A DNA stretch of 64,000 nt from Sphingobacterium sp. UBA4616 (GTDB lineage: Bacteria; Bacteroidota; Bacteroidia; Sphingobacteriales; Sphingobacteriaceae): positions 62,001 to 126,000 of the forward strand of contig DGIS01000020.1 in NCBI GenBank assembly GCA_002386525.1, written 5' to 3'. The notes under the pieces are model-generated. The model saw nothing but the letters and a program-made list of their open reading frames with translations. It was not told where the DNA came from and did not search any database. Each line of letters begins with the position of its first letter. The first letter of the stretch is position 1. Both the position numbers and the translations under genes were made by a program. Below, in pieces: positions 47,398-55,939 of the stretch.

Positions 47398-48240
47398 TTA
47401 TCCGACTAATTTTAGATAAGTAGCTACCTTGTTTTTCAACTGTCTGCGGTCGACAATGAAATCTAAAAATCCATGTTCAAGAACAAATTCTGAAGTCTGG
47501 AACCCTTTTGGTAGATCCTTTTTTATTGTTTCTTTAATGACACGTGGGCCAGCAAACCCGATTAACGCACCTGGCTCTGCAATATTTACATCACCCAACA
47601 TGGCATAAGATGCTGTAACTCCCCCCGTAGTTGGATCTGTCAGCAAACAGATATACGGAAGGCCTGCTTTGGCCAATAGGGCTAATTTGGCCGAAGTTTT
47701 AGCCATTTGCATCAATGAAAATGCAGCTTCCATCATGCGCGCACCACCTGATTTTGAGATTAGCATAAATGGAATTTTATGCGCAATACAGTAATCTATC
47801 GAGCGTGCTATTTTCTCACCGACCACTGACCCCATTGATCCGCCGATAAAACTAAAGTCCATACAGGCGATAACAATATCTTGGCCATTCATTTTTCCAT
47901 GTCCAGAACGTAAAGCATCTTTAAGGCCTGTTTTGGCCTGGCTTTCTTTTAAACGATCGGGGTATGGCTTTGAATCGAAAAATTCTAATGGGTCACCCGA
48001 ACTGAGATTGGGAAATAGTTCGGTAAATTCGTTATTGTCAAATAAAATTGAAAAATATTCTTTGGAGCCAATTCTTAAATGGTGGCCACAATATTGACAA
48101 ACATAGTCATTTTCTACTTGTTCAAGATGCAATAATGGCTTTTTGCAAGTGGGACATTTGTTCCACATGCCATCAGGTGCTTCTTTTTTATTAGCGGTAG
48201 CTGTGCTAATACCAGCTTTTTCTCTTTTAAACCAACTCAT
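47398..48240 (-). CDS. accD: Acetyl-CoA carboxylase carboxyltransferase subunit beta
   Basis: A 280-residue subunit that, with AccA, moves the carboxyl group from biotin to acetyl-CoA in fatty acid synthesis. The N-terminal zinc ribbon CPTCKK...CQYCGH (about 29-56) and the crotonase-fold core ([43 protein letters not shown]) are canonical. Length is normal. Confidence 0.96.
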   Translation of the reverse strand: MSWFKREKAGISTATANKKEAPDGMWNKCPTCKKPLLHLEQVENDYVCQYCGHHLRIGSKEYFSILFDNNEFTELFPNLSSGDPLEFFDSKPYPDRLKESQAKTGLKDALRSGHGKMNGQDIVIACMDFSFIGGSMGSVVGEKIARSIDYCIAHKIPFMLISKSGGARMMEAAFSLMQMAKTSAKLALLAKAGLPYICLLTDPTTGGVTASYAMLGDVNIAEPGALIGFAGPRVIKETIKKDLPKGFQTSEFVLEHGFLDFIVDRRQLKNKVATYLKLVG

Positions 48241-48261
48241 ACGATAGTTCTTATTCGATTA

Positions 48262-48292
48262 CAAACTTATATAAATTTGAGTTTATATACAA
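48262..48292 (-). promoter_or_regulatory. Candidate promoter of accD
   Basis: On the minus strand TTG (48290-48292), 20 bases, then TAAGTTTG (48262-48269), a full -7 match. The predicted leader is about 17 bases. The remaining 170 bases up to the SRP RNA show no gene. Confidence 0.6.
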
Positions 48293-48464
48293 TTATAATT
48301 ATGTTGAATGTATAGGCCACGCGATGAAAACGCCTTGTCTAACAGGCCTTCTATTCATAATGGGACTATGGGCCACCGTTGGGATATATAAGACATTGAG
48401 CTGATTATTAGATTGAAATTAATTTTGAAGTGGCAGGTCAGCCAAAAATTAGGGCACAAAAAAA

Positions 48465-48559
48465 GGGTAAGCTACTTCTATCGCACCGCTCAACCAAATA
48501 CCCTTGCTTTGTTCCCAACCTGGGGGAGTCAATGGGAGCTGGTCGTAGAAGACTTACCC
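48465..48559 (-). ncRNA. ffs: Signal recognition particle RNA, small bacterial type (4.5S)
   Basis: On the minus strand a 95-base region folds into one long hairpin: GGGTAAG at the 5' end pairs with CTTACCC at the 3' end, and TTCTA pairs with TAGAA further in. Its apical part, CAGGTTGGGAACAAAGCA (48505-48522), aligns without gaps to the SRP domain IV of E. coli 4.5S RNA, with the GGAA tetraloop, the AGCA internal loop and compensatory changes in the closing pairs (CC/GG to TG/CA). A run of T follows the 3' end, and a TACTTTTG box lies 4 bases before the 5' end. The RNA would bind Ffh and target membrane proteins. Ends are predicted from the stem. Confidence 0.87.
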
Positions 48560-48563
48560 GTCA

Positions 48564-48571
48564 CAAAAGTA
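48564..48571 (-). promoter_or_regulatory. -7 element of the SRP RNA gene
   Basis: TACTTTTG on the minus strand, ending 4 bases before the predicted first G of the RNA. No good TTTG could be found at the -33 position, where the sequence is A/T-rich. Confidence 0.55.
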
Positions 48572-48664
48572 GAAAAAAAAACAGTTTTAGGAAAGAAAAA
48601 ATGCTATTTTATCTTATGCGATTGATTATCATGATGATAATTTGTTTGAAGTGATGAAAAAGGC

Positions 48665-48892
48665 TTACATTTTGTTTTGATCATATTCTCCCAATAGCGA
48701 ATAATACCCAAATAAGCCAAGTCCAATGGAGATAATCGGTGTCAAGATACATAGGATAATGATTCCAAATACTACATCTTCCTGGTGACCGGTGGAGATT
48801 TTTGGCAATGCTAGTTCAAAAACGGAAAAATAAGCGGTAAATAGCGCTAAAGTTATCCAGAGTATGCCAAGTAATTTTTTGATACTATTCAT
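48665..48892 (-). CDS. Small membrane protein coupled to the MHS transporter
   Basis: A 75-residue protein with two hydrophobic helices (about 6-27 and 40-65). Its ATG overlaps the transporter stop (ATGAATAG), so translation is coupled. It is probably an accessory or stabilising partner of the transporter; similar small genes next to MHS transporters are seen in this phylum, as far as I recall. An upstream in-frame extension to 48982 lies inside the transporter gene and is rejected. Confidence 0.75.
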   Translation of the reverse strand: MNSIKKLLGILWITLALFTAYFSVFELALPKISTGHQEDVVFGIIILCILTPIISIGLGLFGYYSLLGEYDQNKM

Positions 48893-50390
48893 GATTAGTG
48901 GGAGTTGATTTGTTATTGATATAAATACTGCCGATGATAAAACATACAATTGCGATAATAATCGGATACCATAGTCCCGCAAGATAAAATTGTGGTGTCT
49001 GCGCTACTTCGGCATTGGTAGTTAGGTAGGTGGATACGGCGGGCAGGAGTCCACCGAATATTCCGTTTCCAACATGGTAAGGCAAGGACATGGACGTGTA
49101 GCGGATTTTTACCGGGAACAGTTCGACGAGAAAGGCAGCAATGGGACCATATACCATGGTAATATAAATCACCTGGATAAAGATAAGGAGAATGAGGCAT
49201 ATATAGTTCCAGTTGGCAATATGAACAGTTGTTGTGACTGTTTGCTGTCCTTTTAGTTTGCCCGATTGGTGTATTGTTTTAGCACGAGTGATTTCGGTTC
49301 CGTCGTCATATTGCGTTTTGACAACTGATTTTATTTCTGTTTTTTCTGTAACCGTCGGACTTTCGACTGTTTCATTCAGTTTGACTTTGTGCTCTGCATT
49401 GGAAAGTTGGTACATCGATTCATAAATTGGGCGATAGGTCAACACAGCGAGTAACATACCGCCGAGCATAATCCACTTTCTTCCAATTTTGTCACTGAGC
49501 CATCCAAACACGACAAAAAATGGTGTCCCTAAAAGTAGGGCTATCCCAAGAATGGTATCTGCCTGATCCGATTGGAGGTGCATCACTGTTTTCATGAAAC
49601 TCATGGAATAGAACTGTCCGGTGTACCAAACAACACCTTGTCCCATGGCGGCACCAAATAGTGCGAGCAGCACAAATTTGAGGTTGTATCGGTTGCCGAA
49701 ACTTTCTTTTAATGGATTTGTACTTGTTTTACCTTCTGCTTTAGCTTTGCTAAACTCGGGTGACTCCTTCATTTTTTTACGAATAAGGTAGGAGACATAC
49801 ACCATAACTAAAGAGAGTAAGAAAGGAACCCGCCATCCCCAGATGTCAAATTGTGATTCGGTGAGCAAGCTTTTGGTCAGTAGGATGACGACTAGTGATA
49901 TAAAGAGGCCAAATGTCGCTGTTGTCTGTATCCAGGAGGTCCAGTATCCTCGCTGCCCAATAGGCGCATGCTCGGCCACGTAGGTTGCTGCGCCGCCATA
50001 TTCTCCACCGAGGGCAAGACCTTGTAACAGGCGAAGGATCAAAACGAGCAGGGGAGCCCAAAATCCGATGCTTTCGTAGCTTGGAATGCAGCCTATGAGA
50101 AATGTTGCTCCGCCCATAAGCATTAAGGTAACCATAAAGGTATATTTTCGACCGATGATATCACCTAGTCTGCCAAAAAATAGTGCACCAAATGGGCGAA
50201 CGACAAATCCAGCCGCAAATGTGGCTAATGTGGAAAGGAAAGCAGCTGTTGGATTTTCTGCGGGGAAGAATTTGGTGGAAATTACGATCGATAGGCTCCC
50301 AAAGATAAAAAAGTCATACCATTCGATGAGGGTTCCCATAGAGGATGCTCCGATGACTTTCCAGATACTTTTTGTGTTGTTTTCGTTCAT
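48885..50390 (-). CDS. MFS transporter, metabolite:H+ symporter (MHS) family, with enlarged periplasmic loop
   Basis: A 501-residue transporter with 12 helices. The EWYDFFIFGSL start, the GRLGDIIGRK loop 2-3 signature and the RLLQGLALGGEYGGAATYVAEH segment place it in the MHS family (ProP, ShiA, KgtP relatives). Residues about 325-395 form a hydrophilic, Thr/Lys/Glu-rich insertion between late helices that ordinary MHS proteins of about 430 residues do not have. Substrate unknown; dicarboxylates, shikimate or osmolytes are common in the family. Confidence 0.88.
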   Translation of the reverse strand: MNENNTKSIWKVIGASSMGTLIEWYDFFIFGSLSIVISTKFFPAENPTAAFLSTLATFAAGFVVRPFGALFFGRLGDIIGRKYTFMVTLMLMGGATFLIGCIPSYESIGFWAPLLVLILRLLQGLALGGEYGGAATYVAEHAPIGQRGYWTSWIQTTATFGLFISLVVILLTKSLLTESQFDIWGWRVPFLLSLVMVYVSYLIRKKMKESPEFSKAKAEGKTSTNPLKESFGNRYNLKFVLLALFGAAMGQGVVWYTGQFYSMSFMKTVMHLQSDQADTILGIALLLGTPFFVVFGWLSDKIGRKWIMLGGMLLAVLTYRPIYESMYQLSNAEHKVKLNETVESPTVTEKTEIKSVVKTQYDDGTEITRAKTIHQSGKLKGQQTVTTTVHIANWNYICLILLIFIQVIYITMVYGPIAAFLVELFPVKIRYTSMSLPYHVGNGIFGGLLPAVSTYLTTNAEVAQTPQFYLAGLWYPIIIAIVCFIIGSIYINNKSTPTNHE

Positions 50391-50502
50391 TAATTGTTTG
50401 TTTTGTTGGTTTAGTTTATAATATTGAAAGTAACATGTCCTGCTTTTTACTTCACATGTGCGTTGAATTGCAACGGTCTTTGGCTTTTTGGAGGAAAGTG
50501 TA

Positions 50503-51621
50503 TCAATTTTTTTTAGCTCCTACCATTCCAACCGTTTTATACCTTTTGCCAGGCAGGGCGTGAATGAATGATTGCATTTCGAGTTCCAGTAGGATTAATG
50601 CCAATTTGCTTTGCGGCCATTTTGTGAGTTCAATCAAGTGATCTAATTCGAGTTGTCCCTTTTGTTGAATGAGTGTAAAGAGGAGTTGCTGATCTTTTGT
50701 CAGTGTTAATGGGAGGCTAAGCTGTGGGGCAGCAGTTTTTTTTGTGATTTCCCAATTCATCAGGTATTCAAGATCCTGAAGTCCTCGAATCATATGCGCG
50801 CGGTTGGTTTTGATGAGGTAGTTGGTACCTTCAGCGCTTTTTTCATAAATGGAACCTGGGAAAGCACATACATCTCGGTTGTAGCTGTTGGCCAGTTCTG
50901 CGGTGATCAAAGCACCGCCTTTAATGGCTGCCTCCACGACAATGGTGACATCGGCGATTCCTGCTATAATTCGATTGCGCATAGGGAAGTTACCGCGTTC
51001 GGGTAAGGTATTGGATGTAAATTCTGTCAGTAAGCCGCCATGGTCTAACATTTTTGCAGCAAGCTCGCGATGGGATGCTGGATAAATTCGATCGAGACCA
51101 TGTCCTAATACGGCAATGGTAGGTAGATGGTTTTTTAATGCATTGCGATGTGCCAATGCATCTATACCATAGGCGAGACCGCTAACGATCAAGGTGTCTT
51201 TGGATCCATTCATGGCGTCCAGCAGATCTTCGCATATTTTCTGGCCATAGTGGGTTGCATGTCTAGTACCAACAATACTAATGATCTTCGAACTGTTTAG
51301 CGGCTGGTTCCCCTTATAGTAGACAACAAGCGGAGCATCTTCACATTGGCGAAGCCTGTCTGGATAATTTTCGTCTTCCAACCATAAGGCTTGTATCTGG
51401 TGTTTTTCGATAAAAGCGAGTTCTTTTTCGCAGGCGGGCATATAACTTTTGTTGTAAATTGCTTCAGCGATTGACTCCCGTATACCGAGAAGCTGCATCA
51501 ATTCTCGTTTTGAATAGGTGAACACATCTGCTAGGCTATGACCTTGGTCAATGATATTGCGTGCCGTTCTAGGGCCAATGCCCTTGATTTGCGTCAAAGC
51601 TATGGGGTAAATTAGTTTCAT
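50503..51621 (-). CDS. dprA: DNA-processing protein DprA (Smf)
   Basis: A 372-residue protein that loads RecA on incoming single-stranded DNA during transformation. An N-terminal helix-hairpin-helix/SAM-like part (IKGIGPRTARNII), the Rossmann-like core with VGTRHATHYG, SGLAYGIDALAHRNAL and VLGHGLDRIYP, and a C-terminal winged helix (about 305-365) are present. Length is typical. It stands alone, without competence neighbours. Confidence 0.95.
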   Translation of the reverse strand: MKLIYPIALTQIKGIGPRTARNIIDQGHSLADVFTYSKRELMQLLGIRESIAEAIYNKSYMPACEKELAFIEKHQIQALWLEDENYPDRLRQCEDAPLVVYYKGNQPLNSSKIISIVGTRHATHYGQKICEDLLDAMNGSKDTLIVSGLAYGIDALAHRNALKNHLPTIAVLGHGLDRIYPASHRELAAKMLDHGGLLTEFTSNTLPERGNFPMRNRIIAGIADVTIVVEAAIKGGALITAELANSYNRDVCAFPGSIYEKSAEGTNYLIKTNRAHMIRGLQDLEYLMNWEITKKTAAPQLSLPLTLTKDQQLLFTLIQQKGQLELDHLIELTKWPQSKLALILLELEMQSFIHALPGKRYKTVGMVGAKKN

Positions 51622-51772
51622 AATTGGGTTTGTTTAAAGATAAGAAAAATATAAGTAGCTGCTGTACTTTTTGTTAGAATTGCTTGGAGCTACTGTATTT
51701 TTTGTTCCAATTAAGCAATATCGATAAGAGACGTAGGGGCGAGGTATAATATGATATGAAATATCGGTCTAT

Positions 51773-51805
51773 TTTGGAAAGAAAGAAGAGGAATTGGTAA
51801 CTTTG
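51773..51805 (+). promoter_or_regulatory. Promoter of the small acidic protein gene
   Basis: TTTG (51773-51776), 21 bases, then TAACTTTG (51798-51805), a full consensus match, 22 bases before the ATG at 51828. Confidence 0.65.
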
Positions 51806-51827
51806 TTCGACTAATGATATTTTAACG

Positions 51828-52061
51828 ATGGAAATGAAAGAACCTTTTGATATTGAATTGGGAGATATAGTTTATTCTGTCTTCCCTGAGGAGGAGGATA
51901 CCTATGTTATTTTTAAAGATGGCGCTGAATACGTCAAGATTATTAAAGATAATGATACAAACTGGTTAAAATTGAATCCGGAGACAGAACTACCTATGTT
52001 CGGGATGGATGAGGAAATCAATCTCATTGGCCTAGAAATCAAAAAAGAGTTAGGACATTAA
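51828..52061 (+). CDS. Small acidic conserved hypothetical protein
   Basis: A 77-residue strongly acidic protein with predicted beta strands (DIVYSVFPEEEDTYVIFKDGAEYVKI). No known domain is recognised. A good promoter and start support that it is real. It stands before another unknown gene with an 87-bp gap. Confidence 0.75.
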   Translation: MEMKEPFDIELGDIVYSVFPEEEDTYVIFKDGAEYVKIIKDNDTNWLKLNPETELPMFGMDEEINLIGLEIKKELGH

Positions 52062-52148
52062 CTTTTTTAGTTAAAGATAGTTAAAAGGCGGTTAAAGATT
52101 TTTTAACCTTATTTTTAATTGATTATTTTTAGTTAATCAATTGTAAAT

Positions 52149-52712
52149 ATGGTACGGATCGCATTGCTATCTTTATTGTTTTTTTGTGTCTATTTTTCAT
52201 TTTATCGCGAGAGGCTTTTTGCCTATCCGATGGTTTCTTATGATCAGGATACTATTGAGAAAAGAGGAAGTAAACGAGATACACTTCGATTGGATACTGT
52301 TTTGATCAAAAGTAAATCTGCTGGGGATAAATCCATCTTTTTTTGGGGCGATACGAAAAACATGGTTACACTTCCCCATCAAGGTGGGATTGCTGTCAAT
52401 CTAAACAAGCTTTACAATAAATTTAGCCGGAAGGGACGAAATTCAAGGAAGCTCCAGCGTCAGTTTGAAAAGGAATACCATCAGGATCTGATCCGGGAAG
52501 AATGGTATCCGCTGACGCAGGAGTATAGTAAGTTGTCGGGAGATTCGTTGCGCAAATTTAGGATATACTATGAGCCCTCCTTAAAATGGCTTCGAGATAA
52601 TGATCGTTATGAGAAGATCGCTTATATCCATCGGTGTTTAACGAACTACCTCGATTCTGTAGACATTATCCATAGGCGGCTACAGTTTCCAATGGGTAAT
52701 GCCAAGCTTTAA
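52149..52712 (+). CDS. Hypothetical exported or membrane-anchored protein
   Basis: A 187-residue protein with an N-terminal hydrophobic segment (about 3-20), then a basic, Arg/Lys-rich region (RKGRNSRKLQRQFEKEYHQ) and a helical C-terminus. I do not recognise a family. Its stop codon is directly adjacent to that of the convergent rsmG gene, with no intergenic base. Confidence 0.7.
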   Translation: MVRIALLSLLFFCVYFSFYRERLFAYPMVSYDQDTIEKRGSKRDTLRLDTVLIKSKSAGDKSIFFWGDTKNMVTLPHQGGIAVNLNKLYNKFSRKGRNSRKLQRQFEKEYHQDLIREEWYPLTQEYSKLSGDSLRKFRIYYEPSLKWLRDNDRYEKIAYIHRCLTNYLDSVDIIHRRLQFPMGNAKL

Positions 52713-53348
52713 CTACATCGGTACATATACCAGATATTTTGTGTCGAAGAAGTCTTCTTTAAAGTAATCTGATAGTGGATGTAATTCTGCTTTGAGTTTG
52801 GATTCTTTGATTTCTTCACTGAGATCGCCCCCTTTTAGATAAAGAATACCATTGGGAATTCCGTTTTTATCTTTTTTTGAAAACTTGTTTCTTATCCAAG
52901 GTGTAAATTCTGCGAGTCTTGTTACCGCTCTTGATAGCACAAAATCATATTTGTCGTCGAGTTGTTCGGCACGGATGTGGTCTGCTTCGACATTGTTAAG
53001 CCCTAATCCGGAGGCAACTTCACGTACGACTTTTATTTTTTTTCCAATCGAGTCGACTAAGTGGAATTTGACTTCAGGAAACATAATGGCCATTGGAATG
53101 CCCGGAAAGCCTCCTCCGGTCCCGACGTCCAAAATTTGAGTTCCAGGTGTAAACTCTTGGACAAATTTGGCGATACCTAACGAGTGTAATACATGATGCA
53201 GGTAGAGGCTATCAATATCTTTACGTGAAATGACATTGATTTGGCTATTCCAAAACGTATATAGATCGGCTAGTTTTGCAAACTGCTCTTTTTGACTATC
53301 GGTCAGTTTTGGAAAATAATTATAGATGATATCGACTGTTGGATTCAA
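52713..53348 (-). CDS. rsmG: 16S rRNA (guanine-527-N7)-methyltransferase
   Basis: A 211-residue SAM methyltransferase acting on G527 of 16S rRNA. The SAM loop DVGTGGGFPGIPMAI (about 73-87), the HLVDSIGKK segment and the VLSRAVTRL motif are diagnostic for RsmG (GidB). Length is normal. Confidence 0.95.
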   Translation of the reverse strand: MNPTVDIIYNYFPKLTDSQKEQFAKLADLYTFWNSQINVISRKDIDSLYLHHVLHSLGIAKFVQEFTPGTQILDVGTGGGFPGIPMAIMFPEVKFHLVDSIGKKIKVVREVASGLGLNNVEADHIRAEQLDDKYDFVLSRAVTRLAEFTPWIRNKFSKKDKNGIPNGILYLKGGDLSEEIKESKLKAELHPLSDYFKEDFFDTKYLVYVPM

Positions 53349-53370
53349 AGTGTGATATTTTAAATGTGAA

Positions 53371-54513
53371 CTATTTCCAGCTTATTTTTTTCTTTTTTCG
53401 GCTGAACATACCATTGATGCAAATATAGAAATAGTAGATGAAGTCTACCAAAGGCAACCACCAAATCAGTTCCTTTACAGCTAGTTTTTTATAGATGTTG
53501 TTAAATATTATCCATTGTGCAATAAGCCGAAGGAGGTAGGCACTCAAAGGCACATACCAGTACATTGGGAAAGCAACTGTGGTCGCAATGATCGTTATGT
53601 AAAAAAGGAATGCGGATACCAGCTGGGTACCCAGCATGCGTTGATGACGTTTTTTATAAATAGTAGATGCACCTGAATGCCTTGCTTTTTGTTTGTAGTA
53701 GCTTTTCCAAGTCGTTTTGGGTTCCGAATAGACAATGGATTCTGACGACAGTACGATGTTGACATTGATCGGATTTGCATTTTGGTTGACAAAGAGATCA
53801 TCATCGCCAGATTTAATATGCATGTGGGCCGCAAACCCTTTGTTTAGAAAGAAGAGATCTTTCTTGTAGGCCATATTCCGACCGACCCCCATATAAGCAT
53901 CCCCCTTCAGGGCATAGGAGAAATAACTCATGGCCGTATGACTGGTTTCAAATCGAATCAATAGATTTAATAAGCTTTTTTTCTTAAAATACGGGGAATA
54001 GCCGAGCACAATTTCTGTTTCAGGTCTGAAAGCGGCTGCGACTTCTTTAAGCCACTGATTGGATTGTGGTGCACAGTCGGCATCAGTAAACACCAGTGTC
54101 TGGTGTTTTGAAGCCTTGATACCCATACTTACGGCGAACTTTTTGCCATGTTTTAAGCGGATATGTTCTTTGATATCGACAATTTTTAAATGCGGATATT
54201 TTGCTTCGAATTCATGTAATATCCAAGGCGTATTGTCTGTCGAAAAATCATTGACAACGATTACTTCAAAATTAGGATAGTCTTGATGCATTATGTCCGG
54301 GAGGAATTGGGCGATATTATCCTGTTCATTGTGTGCACAAATAATTACGGATAACGGCGGGAATTCCGTTCCTTCTTGTACTGGGGGAATTTGATAACGG
54401 CTCAATTTACTATATACAAATAAGATGTAGTATAATTGTATACATAGAAAAAGGCCCAATACTCCGAAAGCAATATAGGGGAGATTGGCCAAAAATACGT
54501 GAAGGTCAAGCAT
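53371..54513 (-). CDS. Family 2 glycosyltransferase, membrane-bound
   Basis: A 380-residue protein with an N-terminal helix (about 10-32), a GT2 domain (about 50-270: PLSVIICAHNE, VVNDFSTDNT, and DADCAP as the metal-binding DxD equivalent) and three C-terminal helices (about 290-370). It probably adds a sugar to a lipid-linked or surface polymer at the cytoplasmic face. Acceptor unknown. A perfect TATCTTTG box on the minus strand at 54520-54527 lies only 6 bases before the ATG, so this message may also be nearly leaderless, though no -33 element is seen. Confidence 0.88.
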   Translation of the reverse strand: MLDLHVFLANLPYIAFGVLGLFLCIQLYYILFVYSKLSRYQIPPVQEGTEFPPLSVIICAHNEQDNIAQFLPDIMHQDYPNFEVIVVNDFSTDNTPWILHEFEAKYPHLKIVDIKEHIRLKHGKKFAVSMGIKASKHQTLVFTDADCAPQSNQWLKEVAAAFRPETEIVLGYSPYFKKKSLLNLLIRFETSHTAMSYFSYALKGDAYMGVGRNMAYKKDLFFLNKGFAAHMHIKSGDDDLFVNQNANPINVNIVLSSESIVYSEPKTTWKSYYKQKARHSGASTIYKKRHQRMLGTQLVSAFLFYITIIATTVAFPMYWYVPLSAYLLRLIAQWIIFNNIYKKLAVKELIWWLPLVDFIYYFYICINGMFSRKKKKISWK

Positions 54514-54789
54514 AGCTCACAAAGATAAGTGCTTTCCACAACTTTTTTACAGCTGAAAAATGATAATTTATTTTTGAAACATCCTGTTTGCAAATCTTTT
54601 TATAGTATTTTTGCAACATATTCTAGGGATGAATCCTAATTTAGGTGGGTATTAGGTAGGTTATCGTAGTTTTTTAAGCTATAAATAATTGATAATGAGC
54701 TTGTAGTTAGTTGTAGGCAAATACTTATGGCGCCATCTTTCTGGCAAATCATCCTTTAAAATAGAAATAGTCTCAGAGGAAAAATATTA

Positions 54790-55920
54790 ATGAAATTTAC
54801 GCTACAAGCACAAGATAAGCTGTCTAAAGCACGTGCAGGTGTTGTCGAAACTGCACACGGTCCCATTCAAACACCTATTTTTATGCCTGTTGGTACGGCA
54901 GGTACAGTGAAAGCAATTCATCAACATGAATTGAAGAATGATATTGAAGCGCAGATTATTTTGGGTAATACCTATCATTTGTATTTACGACCAGGATTGA
55001 ATGTATTGAATAAAGCGGGAGGATTGCACAAGTTTAACGGTTGGGATGGTCCTATTTTGACCGATTCGGGTGGTTATCAGGTGTATTCATTGACTGAAGT
55101 ACGTAAGATTAAAGAAGAGGGGGTTACCTTTCGCTCTCATATTGATGGATCAAAGCATCTATTTACACCAGAAAATGTAATGGATACGCAACGTATTATC
55201 GGTGCCGATATCATTATGGCATTTGATGAGTGTACACCGTATCCATGTGATTATAATTATGCACGTCGTTCTTTGGATATGACGCATCGCTGGCTGAAAC
55301 GTTGTGTGGATCGTTTTGATAGTACGGATCCGCTTTATGGCTATGATCAAACTTTATTTCCAATTGTTCAAGGTTCTGTTTATAAAGATTTAAGAATAAA
55401 ATCTGCGGAGACTATTGCCTCATTTAATCGTGATGGGAATGCGATTGGCGGATTGTCGGTAGGGGAGCCTGCGGAAGAAATGTACGCGATGACCGAGGTT
55501 GTCTGCGATATCTTGCCGCATGACAAGCCACGTTATCTTATGGGGGTGGGTACACCGGTGAATATTCTTGAAAACATTGCGTTAGGGGTGGATATGTTCG
55601 ATTGTGTCATGCCAACCCGCAATGCCAGAAATGGTATGCTGTTCACACAAAATGGGATTATCAATATCAAAAATGAAAAGTGGAAAGATGATTTTTCGCC
55701 AATAGAAGTGGAAAGCGATTTGCATGCAGATCAATTTTATTCAAAAGCTTATCTTCGACATTTGATTAAATCGCAAGAAATTCTTGGAGCACAAATTGCT
55801 TCTTTACATAATTTACATTTTTACCTTTGGTTGGTTAATCAGGCTAGGGAGCGAATCATTGATGGGACTTTCTACGATTGGAAAAGCAAAATGGTGAAAA
55901 TATTGGATCAACGTTTATAA
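54790..55920 (+). CDS. tgt: tRNA-guanine transglycosylase lacking the zinc-binding cysteines
   Basis: A 376-residue enzyme that exchanges G34 for preQ1 in tRNAs with GUN anticodons. Catalytic Asp92 (DSGGYQV), the GGLSVGEP loop (220-227) and nucleophile Asp271 (DCVMPTRNARNG) are conserved. Classical Tgt binds zinc through CxCxxC and a His. Here the segment reads ESDLHADQFYSKAY (about 308-321) with no Cys, although His340 remains. The structural zinc is therefore probably absent. The following permease gene is 19 bp away. Confidence 0.93.
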   Translation: MKFTLQAQDKLSKARAGVVETAHGPIQTPIFMPVGTAGTVKAIHQHELKNDIEAQIILGNTYHLYLRPGLNVLNKAGGLHKFNGWDGPILTDSGGYQVYSLTEVRKIKEEGVTFRSHIDGSKHLFTPENVMDTQRIIGADIIMAFDECTPYPCDYNYARRSLDMTHRWLKRCVDRFDSTDPLYGYDQTLFPIVQGSVYKDLRIKSAETIASFNRDGNAIGGLSVGEPAEEMYAMTEVVCDILPHDKPRYLMGVGTPVNILENIALGVDMFDCVMPTRNARNGMLFTQNGIINIKNEKWKDDFSPIEVESDLHADQFYSKAYLRHLIKSQEILGAQIASLHNLHFYLWLVNQARERIIDGTFYDWKSKMVKILDQRL

Positions 55921-55939
55921 GACTAACTCGTTCAAGGAA

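Noticed and set aside
48413..48654. Two overlapping short ORFs on the plus strand (70 and 74 residues)
   Set aside because: They run antisense over the SRP RNA gene, have no family features and no ribosome-binding site or promoter.
54606..54613. TATTTTTG as promoter of tgt
   Set aside because: The -7 box is good, but the nearest TTTG (54587-54590) leaves only 15 bases and the leader would be about 170 bases; too weak to call.
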